Positions 19,228 to 28,808 of a DNA stretch of 64,000 nt are shown here, in pieces. Below the pieces are notes generated by a model, which was given only the letters and a program-made list of their open reading frames with translations, had not been told where the DNA came from and did not search any database. The DNA comes from Lachnospiraceae bacterium. GTDB taxonomy: Bacteria > Bacillota > Clostridia > Lachnospirales > Lachnospiraceae. Both the position numbers and the translations under genes were made by a program. Every line of letters begins with the position of its first letter. The first letter of the stretch is position 1. The DNA is taken from NCBI GenBank assembly GCA_015057425.1, contig SVEL01000004.1, positions 124,001 through 188,000 of the forward strand. Direction: 5' to 3'.

Positions 19228-20166
19228 TTATACGAACGCTTTAACTTTAGCGTAGATGCTTTCAGCATCAAGACCGTACTTAGCAATAAGCTTAACTGCA
19301 GGGCCTGATTCACCAAATACATCATTTACACCAATCTTAAGAACCTTAGTAGGTGCTTTTTCACTTAAGCAATCGCATACAGCACTGCCAAGACCACCGA
19401 TAACTGAATGTTCTTCAACAGTAACAATCTTACCTGTTTCTGTAGCTGCCTTAACAACAAGTTCTTCATCAAGCGGTTTGATTGTATGAATATTGATTAC
19501 TCTTGCATCAATTCCATCAGCTGCAAGCTTTTCTGCAGCTTCAAGACTTTCTGCAACGCAAAGTCCGGTTGCTATAATTGTAACATCCTTACCATCTCTT
19601 AATGTTACACCTTTACCAATTTCAAACTTATAATCAGCTGTATCATTGATAACAGGTGTAGCAAGACGGCCAAATCTGATATATACAGGACCTTCATGCT
19701 CGATAGCTGCTCTGACAGCCGCTTTAGCTTCTACGTCATCTGAAGGGTTAAGAACTACCATACCAGGAATTGTTCTCATAAGCGCAAGGTCTTCGTTACA
19801 CTGATGTGTAGCACCGTCTTCACCTACTGAAATACCTGCATGTGTAGCACCAATCTTAACATTGAGCTTTGGATATGCAACTGAGTTACGTACCTGTTCG
19901 TAAGCACGTCCTGCTGCGAACATTGCAAATGAACTTACGAAAGGAATCTTTCCTGTTGCTGCAAGTCCTGCCGCAATACCAACCATATTACATTCTGCAA
20001 TACCACAGTCTATATGTCTTTCAGGATATGCTTTCTTAAAAATACCTGTTTTTGTAGCTGCAGCAAGGTCAGCGTCAAGAACAACTAAATTATCATAATC
20101 TTTTGCGCATTCTACAAGTGCGTTACCATAACTTTCTCTTGTAGCAATTTTCTTTACTTCTGACAT
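19228..20166 (-). CDS. Transketolase, C-terminal subunit
   Basis: This 312-residue polypeptide carries the pyrimidine-binding and C-terminal domains of transketolase, made as a separate chain. Motifs include DADLAAATKTGIF, CGIAECNMVGIAAGLA (with the catalytic Glu that activates thiamine diphosphate) and VTVEEHSVIGGLGSA. With the upstream N-terminal subunit it forms the enzyme that moves two-carbon units between sugar phosphates. The reading frames overlap by 13 bases, so translation is coupled and subunit amounts should match. Confidence 0.95.
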   Translation of the reverse strand: MSEVKKIATRESYGNALVECAKDYDNLVVLDADLAAATKTGIFKKAYPERHIDCGIAECNMVGIAAGLAATGKIPFVSSFAMFAAGRAYEQVRNSVAYPKLNVKIGATHAGISVGEDGATHQCNEDLALMRTIPGMVVLNPSDDVEAKAAVRAAIEHEGPVYIRFGRLATPVINDTADYKFEIGKGVTLRDGKDVTIIATGLCVAESLEAAEKLAADGIDARVINIHTIKPLDEELVVKAATETGKIVTVEEHSVIGGLGSAVCDCLSEKAPTKVLKIGVNDVFGESGPAVKLIAKYGLDAESIYAKVKAFV

Positions 20167-20993
20167 AATGCTTCACCTACCTTCTCTAAATCTGCCATAG
20201 CAACTGCATACTGCTCATCATTTGGAGCTGTACCATGCCATGCCGCATTATTTTCCATAAATGAAACGCCTTTACCTTTAACACTCTTAAATACAATAGC
20301 TGTAGGCATTCCCTTTGTTGCCTTAGCTTCATCAAATGCAGCCTTAATAGCATCAAAGTCATGTGCATCAACGTTTTCAATTACATGGAAGTTAAATGCT
20401 TTAAACTTATCACCGATTGGATATGGTGAACATACATCTTCAATCTTACCATCAATCTGAAGACCATTGTTATCTACACAAACAACAAGGTTATCAAGCT
20501 TTCTGTGGCCTGCGAACATAGCAGCTTCCCATACCTGACCTTCCTGAATTTCACCATCACCTAAAAGTGTGTATACTCTGTAAGCATCACCACTAAGCTT
20601 AGCTGAAAGTGCCATACCTACTGCTGTAGAAATACCCTGTCCCAACGAACCTGATGACATATCTACACCAGGGATATGTTTCATATCAGGATGTCCCTGA
20701 AGGTATGAACCTAACTGACGAAGTGTCTTTAAATCTTCAACAGGGAAATATCCTCTCTGTGCAAGAGTAGAATATAAACCAGGTGCTGTATGACCTTTAG
20801 ATAATACAAATCTGTCTCTGTCTGCTTTCTTTGGATCCTTTGGATCTACATTCATTTCTTCAAAATAAAGATAAGTAAAAACATCAGCAGCTGAAAGTGA
20901 TCCGCCCGGATGTCCGGCTTTTGCACTATGAACAGCTGTCACAATACCTTTACGAACCTCATTTGCAATTTTCTGAAGTTCTAATTTATTCAT
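20154..20993 (-). CDS. Transketolase, N-terminal subunit
   Basis: From the ATG at 20993 (GGAGG six bases upstream) it has 279 residues. It holds the thiamine-diphosphate-binding half of transketolase: HSAKAGHPGGSLSAADV, GHPDMKHIPGVDMSSGSLGQ, and the GDGEIQEGQVWEA...DNN metal-binding motif. Split transketolases are common in Clostridia and archaea. It follows the transaldolase gene after two strong hairpins and leads into the C-terminal subunit gene. Confidence 0.95.
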   Translation of the reverse strand: MNKLELQKIANEVRKGIVTAVHSAKAGHPGGSLSAADVFTYLYFEEMNVDPKDPKKADRDRFVLSKGHTAPGLYSTLAQRGYFPVEDLKTLRQLGSYLQGHPDMKHIPGVDMSSGSLGQGISTAVGMALSAKLSGDAYRVYTLLGDGEIQEGQVWEAAMFAGHRKLDNLVVCVDNNGLQIDGKIEDVCSPYPIGDKFKAFNFHVIENVDAHDFDAIKAAFDEAKATKGMPTAIVFKSVKGKGVSFMENNAAWHGTAPNDEQYAVAMADLEKVGEALCQK

Positions 20994-21037
20994 GATATCC
21001 TCCATAAAATTCTATAGTTATATAATACTATTACCTT

Positions 21038-21086
21038 GAAGAATGACCTCGTCATTCTTCAGAAAACTCAATTTTATTGAGTTTTC
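21038..21086 (-). other. Tandem perfect hairpins between transaldolase and transketolase
   Basis: Two perfect inverted repeats stand side by side: GAAGAATGAC/GTCATTCTTC (21038-21060) and GAAAACTCAAT/ATTGAGTTTTC (21062-21086). The second covers the transaldolase stop codon. Neither is followed by a T-tract on the minus strand, so they look like mRNA stability or processing structures that could set different expression levels within the operon. Confidence 0.6.
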
Positions 21087-21738
21087 ATTCACCGAAGACA
21101 GCTTTATAGTCTGCCTGGAATTTTGCAATACCCTGATCTGTAAGTGGGTGTTTTGTCATCTGAGCGATTACGCTGTATGGAACTGTAGCGATATCAGCAC
21201 CTGCTAATGCACAGTCTGTAACGTGGATTGGGTTACGAACTGATGCAGCAATAATCTGTGTATCAAGACCTGCTACTGCAAAAATGTCAGCGATCTGTCT
21301 GATTAAATCAATACCAGGCTGTGAAATATCATCAAGTCTTCCAAGGAATGGTGAAACATATGTAGCACCTGCTCTTGCAGCAAGTAATGCCTGGTTAGCT
21401 GAAAATACTAATGTAACGTTTGTCTTGATTCCTTCGCTTGCAAGAACCTTTGTAGCCTTAAGACCTTCAACTGTCATAGGAATCTTAACTACCATATTTG
21501 GATGAATCTTAGCAATTTCACGACCTTCTGCTATCATACCTTCTGCATCTACAGTAGTAGCCTTAACTTCACCACTGATTGGTCCGTCTACGATGCTTGC
21601 GATTTCTTTGATAACTTCATTGAAATCACGTCCTTCTTTAGCGATAAGTGATGGGTTTGTAGTAACACCACAAATTACACCCATGTCATTTGCTTTCTTA
21701 ATGTCTTCAACATTAGCTGTGTCTACGAAAAATCTCAT
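21085..21738 (-). CDS. Transaldolase / fructose-6-phosphate aldolase-like
   Basis: The 217 residues match the short transaldolase subfamily (TalC/FSA/MipB). The Schiff-base Lys is in NMVVKIPMT at about residue 85, and [13 protein letters not shown] and SPFLGRLDD are present. Between transketolase and ribulose-5-phosphate epimerase genes it most likely works as transaldolase in the non-oxidative pentose phosphate pathway; sequence alone does not exclude fructose-6-phosphate aldolase activity. AGGAGG lies eight bases before the ATG. Confidence 0.92.
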   Translation of the reverse strand: MRFFVDTANVEDIKKANDMGVICGVTTNPSLIAKEGRDFNEVIKEIASIVDGPISGEVKATTVDAEGMIAEGREIAKIHPNMVVKIPMTVEGLKATKVLASEGIKTNVTLVFSANQALLAARAGATYVSPFLGRLDDISQPGIDLIRQIADIFAVAGLDTQIIAASVRNPIHVTDCALAGADIATVPYSVIAQMTKHPLTDQGIAKFQADYKAVFGE

Positions 21739-21834
21739 TTTGAAATACCTCCTGGTGTATATATTTTTATTATCCGTTTTTCCGATAATGCTAACTATAA
21801 TTATATCATTTTTACAAGAATATGTCCATATGAA

Positions 21835-22530
21835 TTAATTCTGTCCGTAATAAGCATTTGCACCATGTTTTCTGTAATAATGCTTGTCCTGAAGTTCCTG
21901 TGGAGCAGGCTGAATTCTTGGTTCAATTGTCTCAGCTCTGTATGCCATCTTTGCAACTTCTTCAAGAACAACTGCATTATGTACAGCTTCATGAGCATCC
22001 TTACCCCATGCAAAAGGTCCATGGTTCTTGCACAATACTGCAGGAACTGCCATTGGGTCTTTACCCATTCTGTTAAACTCATTTACAATAAGATGTCCTG
22101 TATTTTCTTCATATGCATCTGCGATTTCTTCTTCTGTAAGACATCTTAAGCAAGGGATTTCACCATACATATAATCTGCATGTGTTGTACCGTAACATGG
22201 AATACCTCTGCCTGCCTGTGCCCAGCTTGTAGCATATGATGAATGTGTATGAACTACACCGCCGACTTCAGGAAATGCCTTGTATATTTCAAGGTGTGTA
22301 GCTGTATCTGATGATGGTTTATACTTTCCTTCAACTTTATTGCCATTAAGGTCCATAACTACCATATCGTCCGGAGTAAGCTTATCGTATTCTACTCCAC
22401 TTGGTTTAATTACAAATAATCCCTTTTCTCTGTCGATACCGCTAACATTTCCCCAAGTAAATGTTACTAAACCGTACTTTGGAAGATCCATATTTGCTTC
22501 ATAAACCTGTTTCTTTAATTCTTCTAACAT
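21835..22530 (-). CDS. araD: L-ribulose-5-phosphate 4-epimerase
   Basis: This enzyme converts L-ribulose 5-phosphate to D-xylulose 5-phosphate, the last dedicated step of arabinose use. From the ATG at 22530 (GGAG seven bases upstream) it has 231 residues, the usual AraD length; the longer frame from 22596 reads through an intergenic hairpin. Class II aldolase motifs are present: [15 protein letters not shown], and the zinc ligands in VVHTHSSYA with a further His in [11 protein letters not shown]. It follows araA in the same operon. Confidence 0.95.
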   Translation of the reverse strand: MLEELKKQVYEANMDLPKYGLVTFTWGNVSGIDREKGLFVIKPSGVEYDKLTPDDMVVMDLNGNKVEGKYKPSSDTATHLEIYKAFPEVGGVVHTHSSYATSWAQAGRGIPCYGTTHADYMYGEIPCLRCLTEEEIADAYEENTGHLIVNEFNRMGKDPMAVPAVLCKNHGPFAWGKDAHEAVHNAVVLEEVAKMAYRAETIEPRIQPAPQELQDKHYYRKHGANAYYGQN

Positions 22531-22557
22531 CTTTTTCTCCATTTCTTTCCTTAAACT

Positions 22558-22594
22558 GCTAAAGTGAAAGACCCGCCAACGAGTCTTCCACTTC
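22558..22594 (-). other. Intergenic hairpin between araA and araD
   Basis: The minus strand has AAGTGGAAGAC and GGTCTTTCACTT arms that pair with one bulge around a CGTTGGCG loop. There is no T-tract, so it is probably an mRNA processing or stability element inside the operon. Confidence 0.45.
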
Positions 22595-22619
22595 ATTTCT
22601 TTGTAGTGTATGCTTAATC

Positions 22620-24116
22620 TTATCTGTAATATACAGAGTTCAATTTTAATTCTTTCTTGAAGTCTCTGATGTTTGTGTTCTCATCGATAACGATTGTTTC
22701 GATACCCATTGCATTACCCCATGCAACCATCTGATCTACAGTTAAGTCATATGAGAATGCTGTATGGTGAGCACCACCTGCTAAGATCCAAGCTTCACAT
22801 CCTGTAGCAAAATCAGGCTGTGGTGTCCAGAATGCTGTACCTACAGGTAACTTAGGCATTGGCTTTTCAACCTTCTTACAATCAACTGCGTTGATGATAA
22901 GTCTGAATCTGTTTCCAAGGTCAACAAGTGATGTAGCAACACCAGGACCTGTCTTTGATGTAAATACAAGACGGGCAGGATCTTCACGGTTACCCATTGA
23001 AAGAGGTGTAACTCTGATACCGATTTCTCCGTCAGCACATGAAGGACAAACTTCCATCATATGAGACTGTAAGATACCTTCTTTACCAGGAACTAAGTTG
23101 TATGTATAATCTTCCATAAGAGAAGCACCCTTAGCATCCTTCATATTAGCTGTCATAAGCTTCATAAGACGAACCATAGCAGCTGTCTTCCAGTCACCTT
23201 CTGCACCGAAGCCGTAACCTTTTTCCATAAGTCTCTGAATAGCAAGACCAGGTAACTGCTTCAAGCCGCCGAGCATACCAAAGTGTGTAACTACTGCCTG
23301 GTAATCACGTTCTACTAAGAACTTTTCAATACCGATTTCCTGCTGAGCCTGAACTGCAACATGTCTTCTAAATTCTGCCGCATCTCTGCCATCATCTATA
23401 ATCTTATATTTGCTGTAATATTCTTCTACTAATGCATTTGTATCTGCTTCTGATACAGCGTTAACATATTCTACAACATCATTAACATTGTAGTGATCGA
23501 TTTCCCATCCGAACTTAATCTGAGCTTCAACCTTATCACCTTCTGTAACAGCTACGTTGTTCATGTTATCACCGAAACGGCAAACACGAATGTGGCTTGA
23601 TTCAATAATACCAAGAGCTGTAATCATCCATGTAGCGATTCTTTCCTGAACCTTTTCATTTGCCCAATGACCAACGATGATTTCTCTTTCGATACCCATA
23701 CGGCTTACAATGTGACCATATTCTCTGTCACCGTGAGCTGACTGGTTTTCATTCATGAAATCCATATCGATTGTATCGTAAGGAATTTCTTCATTGAACT
23801 GTGTGTGTAAGTGGCAAAGTGGCTTTGTTAATTCTTTTAATCCGAGAATCCACATCTTTGCCGGTGAGAATGTATGACACCATGTGATAACACCTGCACA
23901 TTCAGGATCGTTATTAGCATCGTTCATTGTCTGTCTGATTGATGCCTGGCTTATTAATGTTGGCTTTAATACAACCTCATATGGTAATTTTCCTGAAGCA
24001 TTGAATGCTGCCACGATCTTTGCTGAATGATCAGCAACATTTCTTAAGCATTCATCTCCGTAAAGGTCCTGTGAACCTGTACAAAACCAAAACTTATAAT
24101 TCTTTGTTTCTAACAT
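22620..24116 (-). CDS. araA: L-arabinose isomerase
   Basis: AraA converts L-arabinose to L-ribulose. The 498 residues match the family length, with typical segments [11 protein letters not shown] at the start, [15 protein letters not shown] around residue 80, [15 protein letters not shown], and metal-site segments near [15 protein letters not shown] and [16 protein letters not shown] promoter with -10 TATAAT lies about 50 bases upstream. No araB (ribulokinase) gene follows, so the kinase step must be encoded elsewhere or done by another kinase. Confidence 0.97.
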   Translation of the reverse strand: MLETKNYKFWFCTGSQDLYGDECLRNVADHSAKIVAAFNASGKLPYEVVLKPTLISQASIRQTMNDANNDPECAGVITWCHTFSPAKMWILGLKELTKPLCHLHTQFNEEIPYDTIDMDFMNENQSAHGDREYGHIVSRMGIEREIIVGHWANEKVQERIATWMITALGIIESSHIRVCRFGDNMNNVAVTEGDKVEAQIKFGWEIDHYNVNDVVEYVNAVSEADTNALVEEYYSKYKIIDDGRDAAEFRRHVAVQAQQEIGIEKFLVERDYQAVVTHFGMLGGLKQLPGLAIQRLMEKGYGFGAEGDWKTAAMVRLMKLMTANMKDAKGASLMEDYTYNLVPGKEGILQSHMMEVCPSCADGEIGIRVTPLSMGNREDPARLVFTSKTGPGVATSLVDLGNRFRLIINAVDCKKVEKPMPKLPVGTAFWTPQPDFATGCEAWILAGGAHHTAFSYDLTVDQMVAWGNAMGIETIVIDENTNIRDFKKELKLNSVYYR

Positions 24117-24164
24117 TTTTTAATTTCCTCCTTAAAAAGTTTAAGCACACTACGCTTGCTATCA

Positions 24165-24194
24165 ATTATACTATTTAATTGGGTAAATGTACAA
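24165..24194 (-). promoter_or_regulatory. Promoter of the araA operon
   Basis: On the minus strand, TTGTAC (24189-24194) and TATAAT (24165-24170) are 18 bases apart, followed by a leader of about 45 bases and the site AAGGAGG before araA. Confidence 0.65.
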
Positions 24195-24232
24195 GCCTTT
24201 TTTGAATAAAAAACAATAAATTTTAGTGAATT

Positions 24233-24931
24233 TTACATTAACTTTTCTCCATTTATGTATTTCATAATTCCCATATGTATACTCCATGCGATTTTTCTCT
24301 GATAATCTTTGTCGCAAAGTAACGCAACCTCTACCGGATTTGACATAAACCCACACTCTACTATAACTGCAGGACTTTGTGAATTAAGAAGGATATAATA
24401 CCCCGAATTGGACTTTGCTTTCCTACCGTTTTCTTTATCAAGAATCTCAATCATAGATTCCTGAATATACCCGGCAGCGCTTCTTCCCGATTCTGATGTT
24501 TCATAATAAAATGCCTGTGCTCCTTTTACTGATTCGGACGGATAACTGTTCTGATGTATACTTACAACCAAATCCGCATCACAGCTGTTTATAATTTCAC
24601 ATCTTTTTATCATATCCGACATCTTCTTGTTACTGTCTGTTTCTTCATACAATCCTTCATCGTTTTCTCTTGTCATTATGACGGTAACTCCCTGACTTTC
24701 AAGCATATCTTTCAAACTATTTGCTATGTTTAGATTTATGTCTTTTTCATATACCCCGTTTTTGCTTACTTTTCCCGGGTCTTTCCCCCCATGGCCTGCA
24801 TCAATCACAACCACAAAGCTTATCTCGTTATCACTGCCCGATGCAAGCATTCCGGCTTTTGCCGAACAAACATATACAACTACCAGTAACAAAACTGCCA
24901 TCAATATTTCCGTATATTTCTTCGCCCTCAT
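24233..24931 (-). CDS. N-acetylmuramoyl-L-alanine amidase, CwlD-like
   Basis: The 232 residues have an N-terminal membrane or signal segment (about 8-26) and an Amidase_3 domain with zinc-site motifs VVIDAGHGGKDPG, a Glu in YEKDINLNIA, and SIHQNSYPS, plus the C-terminal IVECGFMSNPVE. Such enzymes cleave the stem peptide from muramic acid. Length and single-domain form resemble CwlD, the spore-cortex amidase, but vegetative relatives exist. It sits downstream of a terminated GH18 gene. No clear terminator follows it. Confidence 0.88.
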   Translation of the reverse strand: MRAKKYTEILMAVLLLVVVYVCSAKAGMLASGSDNEISFVVVIDAGHGGKDPGKVSKNGVYEKDINLNIANSLKDMLESQGVTVIMTRENDEGLYEETDSNKKMSDMIKRCEIINSCDADLVVSIHQNSYPSESVKGAQAFYYETSESGRSAAGYIQESMIEILDKENGRKAKSNSGYYILLNSQSPAVIVECGFMSNPVEVALLCDKDYQRKIAWSIHMGIMKYINGEKLM

Positions 24932-24944
24932 TTTCCCTCCAAAT

Positions 24945-24995
24945 AAAAAAAGAATGAAACTCCAACTAATATAGAAATATTAGGAATTTCATTCT
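24945..24995 (-). terminator. Intrinsic terminator after the GH18 gene
   Basis: On the minus strand, AGAATGAAA and TTTCATTCT pair, with a further inner AATAT/ATATT stem, and seven T follow. It separates the GH18 and amidase genes. Confidence 0.8.
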
Positions 24996-25013
24996 TTTAT
25001 AACTAAAATCATA

Positions 25014-26819
25014 TTAATCTATGAAGTTATCAATTACATCCCATATATCATCATACTCCAAACCCAACTTCCATGCCGCCATACCTGCTATCTGATATTT
25101 GTCCATAAGTTCAAGTTTTTTGGTCATTGATTCTTCTTCTTCCAGCCAGATTCTGTAAGTAATACCTTCATCGTCTTTATACTCACCATAGTACTGTCCG
25201 AGACTTTCAAGCCACGTTTTTGCTGCCTTATTCTTTTCAACAAGATTAAGGGCCGACTTCAGTCCCACTGCCTTACTGCTGAGAGCATAATTGCCATATA
25301 TAGGGTCTTCTATAATCACTTGTGTACCGTCAGTCAATGCTTCCGGTGTTTCCATCCACACTCTTGTAAAGAATGGAACAGCATTGATAACTTTCTCTGC
25401 CGGCACAGCTGCTATAGTATTCTTAATTCCATTTTCAACAAACGGAAGTGACGCAACAGAGCCTGCCTTACCGCAACCTGCCCAATGCTCATCATATCCC
25501 ATAATAATGAAATAATCCACAACCTTCCCCTGTGCTTCGCGGTTATAATATGAATTGCCTCCTGTCGGAGCATAGTTATCAACCGACAATACTATGCCTT
25601 CCTTACGACATTCAAGTGACATCTCTCTCAAAAACTGTATAAAATCATCTGCCGTAGATGATGAAATCATCTCAAAGTCAATATTCACACCATCTGCGCC
25701 GCACTTCTTTATCTCATTGATAATATTGTTCACAAGAATCTTACGCTTTGAGGAATAAGGGAGCACCTGGTTAATATAATATGACCCATTTTCATCAGAA
25801 TTGAAATCACTTATAAGTGCCCATACTTCCAGGTTATTCTTATGTGCGGTTTTTACATATGACTCGCTTACCAACGAAGTGATTCCTCCACCGGCATCAC
25901 TTATCTTCATCCATGTAGGCGACACTACATTGAGACTTCCGGCATCTTTAATAAGTCCTTTAAGTGAATCATTGCCGGAAGTTGATTCCATCTGGTGCCA
26001 TCCAAGACATATCTCAAAATCCTTTGATATGGAAGGATAAATAATTTCCTTAAAATCAGTCGTCACTGTATTGGTATAAACTTCTGATATCTTATTCTTT
26101 TCTACATATCCCCATATACCGTCCAACGTTCTTACGTATACCCATTCCGGAGTTTCTCCGTCTTTTACATAGTAAAGTTCCGTTTCTGCCGTAATGTCTG
26201 TAAGTATTTCCTTTGACGGATTTTCACCATCACGCATTTTAAGATTCTTAACAGCTTTTACGTACTGTTTCTCACAATACTCCGTATTGATGGAAATTCT
26301 GTTTGCTCCATTTTCACAAACTGAATAATCCATTGCCGTAAAATCAACTACATAATCAAGCAAAATATATGTAACTGTTCCCTGCTTCACAATTATACTT
26401 TCATCGAATTCATAAGTTGTTCCGCCCATAGTATAACTCTTATCTCCGGCACTAATCTTAATCTCCTCTGCCGGAAGGGTATATAAACTTATTTCTTCGT
26501 TACTGTCCCAGTAAATTCCGGAATTAAAATAGTCATTTACACATTCGATATCCATATAATATCCTGTATTTATCTTCTTTGCACGTGTAGACTTAAGCAT
26601 TCCGTCAATAACAACTGCATACTCGTCATCGGTTGCAGCAGGTATATTTTCCTCACCTGACACATAGCCGTTTAATTTAAAATAACTTTTTAAATCTATA
26701 TATGTTTTATTGGAATTATCTGTTTCTTTAGAACATCCCGCAAGACATACTGCTGTAATCGCTGACACCATACATATCGCAGTAGCTCTCTTAAAAAATT
26801 TATTAATTATCTTTATCAT
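25014..26819 (-). CDS. GH18-type lipoprotein with SH3-like domain (YaaH-like)
   Basis: From the ATG at 26819 (GGAGG five bases upstream) it has 601 residues. It has a lipoprotein signal ending at AVCLAGC, a copper-amine-oxidase-like beta region to about 190, a bacterial SH3-like domain at about 195-250 (LKMRDGENPSKEI, GIWGYVEKNKI), and a GH18 barrel whose active-site motif is DGVNIDFEM, with the catalytic Glu retained. Relatives bind or cut glycan strands of the wall or the spore cortex. It ends with its own terminator. Confidence 0.85.
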   Translation of the reverse strand: MIKIINKFFKRATAICMVSAITAVCLAGCSKETDNSNKTYIDLKSYFKLNGYVSGEENIPAATDDEYAVVIDGMLKSTRAKKINTGYYMDIECVNDYFNSGIYWDSNEEISLYTLPAEEIKISAGDKSYTMGGTTYEFDESIIVKQGTVTYILLDYVVDFTAMDYSVCENGANRISINTEYCEKQYVKAVKNLKMRDGENPSKEILTDITAETELYYVKDGETPEWVYVRTLDGIWGYVEKNKISEVYTNTVTTDFKEIIYPSISKDFEICLGWHQMESTSGNDSLKGLIKDAGSLNVVSPTWMKISDAGGGITSLVSESYVKTAHKNNLEVWALISDFNSDENGSYYINQVLPYSSKRKILVNNIINEIKKCGADGVNIDFEMISSSTADDFIQFLREMSLECRKEGIVLSVDNYAPTGGNSYYNREAQGKVVDYFIIMGYDEHWAGCGKAGSVASLPFVENGIKNTIAAVPAEKVINAVPFFTRVWMETPEALTDGTQVIIEDPIYGNYALSSKAVGLKSALNLVEKNKAAKTWLESLGQYYGEYKDDEGITYRIWLEEEESMTKKLELMDKYQIAGMAAWKLGLEYDDIWDVIDNFID

Positions 26820-26968
26820 CTTGTCCTCCATGCTGACAACCGGGTATATTACTTACCAGCATAGTATAGCACATAAGAAAAATAAAGTCACTATATTTTA
26901 CTCCCACCCAATATGGCCGCCTTAACAATCTATCTGTACGCAAGGAACACCATACTCCTCCCTTTTTG

Positions 26969-27208
26969 CTAAATCTGCCTTAAGTTAATCTTATTAAAAT
27001 CAATACCGACTATATTCCCCTTACCGTCAGTTACATAATCTCTCATATAATTACTGTCTTCTGACATAAGGCACTCTCTGGCGATGTTTTCCGGAGTGGT
27101 CTGCTTACCATCCAGCGTAAGCTTTATACCTTTACTGTGCAATTCTTCCAGTTCGTGTACCAATGGCAAATAGTCCTTAGGCGATTTACTACTTGTTACT
27201 TCACGCAT
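26969..27208 (-). CDS. Small protein of unknown function, 79 residues
   Basis: I do not recognise the family. The protein is soluble and charged, with MREVTSSKSPKDYLP at the start and a strand-like end (KGNIVGIDFNKINL). It is supported as a real gene by a very strong ribosome binding site, AAAGGGGTGA, seven bases before the ATG. Its leader holds a long-range inverted repeat at 27239-27324. No clear terminator follows. Confidence 0.6.
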   Translation of the reverse strand: MREVTSSKSPKDYLPLVHELEELHSKGIKLTLDGKQTTPENIARECLMSEDSNYMRDYVTDGKGNIVGIDFNKINLRQI

Positions 27209-27238
27209 ATTATCACCCCTTTAAATAAATGGGTAGAA

Positions 27239-27324
27239 TGAAATATCCTTAACTTCTATGAGGTTATGGATTGACATAGATAGTCTTAAATTTAAAGTGA
27301 TATATTACTCCCAAGGATATTTCA
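27239..27324. other. Gene-poor AT-rich region with inverted repeat (27209-27675)
   Basis: TGAAATATCCTT (27239-27250) and AAGGATATTTCA (27313-27324) are perfect 12-bp inverted repeats about 60 bases apart. Nearby, ATATTACTCCCA (27302) and ATATTTCACTCCCAC (27317) echo ATATTTTACTCCCAC at 26893. The rest of 27209-27675 is AT-rich and shows no gene I trust; a 65-codon plus-strand frame at 27418 has no ribosome binding site. Confidence 0.4.
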
Positions 27325-27675
27325 CTCCCACATGTCCTGATTAAGGAATACTTAAATTAAATATACTCATATCACAAAAAATAAACAGGAAATCAAATTA
27401 TACTAAAATAATAAAAATTGATTAGAATAAATCTTAAGAAAAATAACTCAGAATCTTGTAAGAATCTTATTATATCTTTAACTAAAGAAATTATTACAGA
27501 ATTTAACCCTTATAAGTTTCCTTTATACTCTACCCACACTTTCTCATCAGATTGGACACACAACATCCCCTCACAAATGTTGTACATTATTTATTATATA
27601 CAATATGTTTCATAATTTCAAGTGGTATTTTCTATTTTATGTCTAAAATGTCAAAATTTTTTAACAATTTTTAAC

Positions 27676-27705
27676 TTTACAGATGAATTAGTAATCGTTT
27701 ATACT
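27676..27705 (+). promoter_or_regulatory. Promoter of the mecA-like gene
   Basis: TTTACA (27676-27681) and TATACT (27700-27705) are 18 bases apart, about 65 bases before the start codon. Confidence 0.5.
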
Positions 27706-27769
27706 ATATAATATAATTAGGATATCTATATATACTTATTACCATCGTTACGGAAATGAGGTGTTATAT

Positions 27770-28576
27770 ATGAAAATTGAAAAAATTAATGACAATCAAA
27801 TAAGATGTACTTTAAATAAATTCGATTTAGCTTCCAGACAAATCAAGTTAAGCGAGTTAGCTTATGGCACAGACAAGGCTAAAAGACTTTTCAAAGATAT
27901 GATGCAACAGGCTTCCGCCGAGTTCGGATTTGAAGCCGAAGATATTCCGCTTATGATTGAAGCCATACCAATTTCGGCAGACTGCATTGTTCTTATGATT
28001 ACTAAAGTGGAGGATCCGGAAGAACTTGATACACGTTTCTCACGTTTCGCTCCTGCAGAGGAGGAAGAAACTGATGACTTCCCAAGTTCTGATTTAGGTT
28101 CAGCCCTAAAGGCAGCTGCAAAGTTTTTTGACATGCCTGTGGAAGACATCACGGAAGCAACTCCGGCAAAGGAAAGCTCCGGCTTTATTCCTCTTCCGGA
28201 AACAATCAAAGAAAAAATCGAATTACCAAAGAAAGAAGCTACAGCAAAGCATAATATACCGGGAATCTCAACTCCGATTACAACTATCTTCTCTTTTACC
28301 TCTTTGGATGATGTAATCAACCTTGCAGGTGCTGTCAGAGGCGGTTATAACGGAACAAACTCTTTATACAAATCCGAAAAGGAAGATAAATACTATCTTG
28401 TTATTTCTCAGGATTCCCTTTCCCAGGAAAAGTTTGCAGTTCTTTGCAATCTTCTTTCTGAATACGGAAGACTTGAGCGTTACAATTACGCTTCCAAGTA
28501 TTTCCTTGAAGAACAGTATACAAAGATTATAGGCAAACGAGCATTACAAAAGCTGGCCACAGTAACGATTTTGTAA
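27770..28576 (+). CDS. mecA: MecA-family adaptor protein
   Basis: MecA proteins bind substrates and deliver them to the ClpC-ClpP protease in the cytoplasm. The 268 residues start MKIEKINDNQIRCTL, the conserved N-terminal substrate-binding part, followed by an acidic variable linker (EEEETDDF) and a C-terminal domain with FSFTSLDDVINLAG and YYLVISQ, the ClpC-binding half. The ATG at 27770 follows GAGGTG. It is monocistronic, with its own promoter and terminator. Confidence 0.88.
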   Translation: MKIEKINDNQIRCTLNKFDLASRQIKLSELAYGTDKAKRLFKDMMQQASAEFGFEAEDIPLMIEAIPISADCIVLMITKVEDPEELDTRFSRFAPAEEEETDDFPSSDLGSALKAAAKFFDMPVEDITEATPAKESSGFIPLPETIKEKIELPKKEATAKHNIPGISTPITTIFSFTSLDDVINLAGAVRGGYNGTNSLYKSEKEDKYYLVISQDSLSQEKFAVLCNLLSEYGRLERYNYASKYFLEEQYTKIIGKRALQKLATVTIL

Positions 28577-28597
28577 TAGTATAAATCCTAAAATTCA

Positions 28598-28627
28598 GAG
28601 AGACTTCTTTTTGGAAGTCTCTTTTTT
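28598..28627 (+). terminator. Intrinsic terminator of mecA
   Basis: AGAGACTTC and GAAGTCTCT pair around TTTTTG, followed by six T. Repeat copy B starts at the T-tract. A mirror-image copy lies at 28759-28787. Confidence 0.9.
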
Positions 28628-28720
28628 ATGTGATAGGAATTTCCTATCACATAAAAAGCGCTCCGCTGAGGATGCGCACCTCGCGGAGAGGTATTTTATT
28701 GCTACGCAATACCGCTCGGG
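28622..28720 (+). repeat. Dispersed 99-bp structured repeat, copy B
   Basis: This copy starts at the mecA terminator T-tract and matches copy A (2041-2139, minus strand) with three substitutions in 99 bases. It contains the GTGATAGGAATTTCCTATCAC palindrome, a CTCCGC/GCGGAG stem and an ATTGC/GCAAT stem. It lies between two convergent genes. Confidence 0.85.
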
Positions 28721-28758
28721 GCGTGGTAATTATATCTGTGAATTTGTATTATGAGCAT

Positions 28759-28787
28759 AAAAAAGAGACCTCTAAAAAGAAGTCTCT
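28759..28787 (-). terminator. Intrinsic terminator of the DUF1858 gene
   Basis: On the minus strand, AGAGACTTC and GAGGTCTCT (one mismatch) pair around TTTTTA and are followed by six T. Over 37 bases it matches the mecA terminator in inverted orientation with two differences. Confidence 0.85.
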
Positions 28788-28808
28788 CTGAATTACAATT
28801 TTTAATTC

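Noticed and set aside
27418..27615. 65-codon plus-strand frame
   Set aside because: AT-rich, no ribosome binding site and no recognisable family; probably chance.
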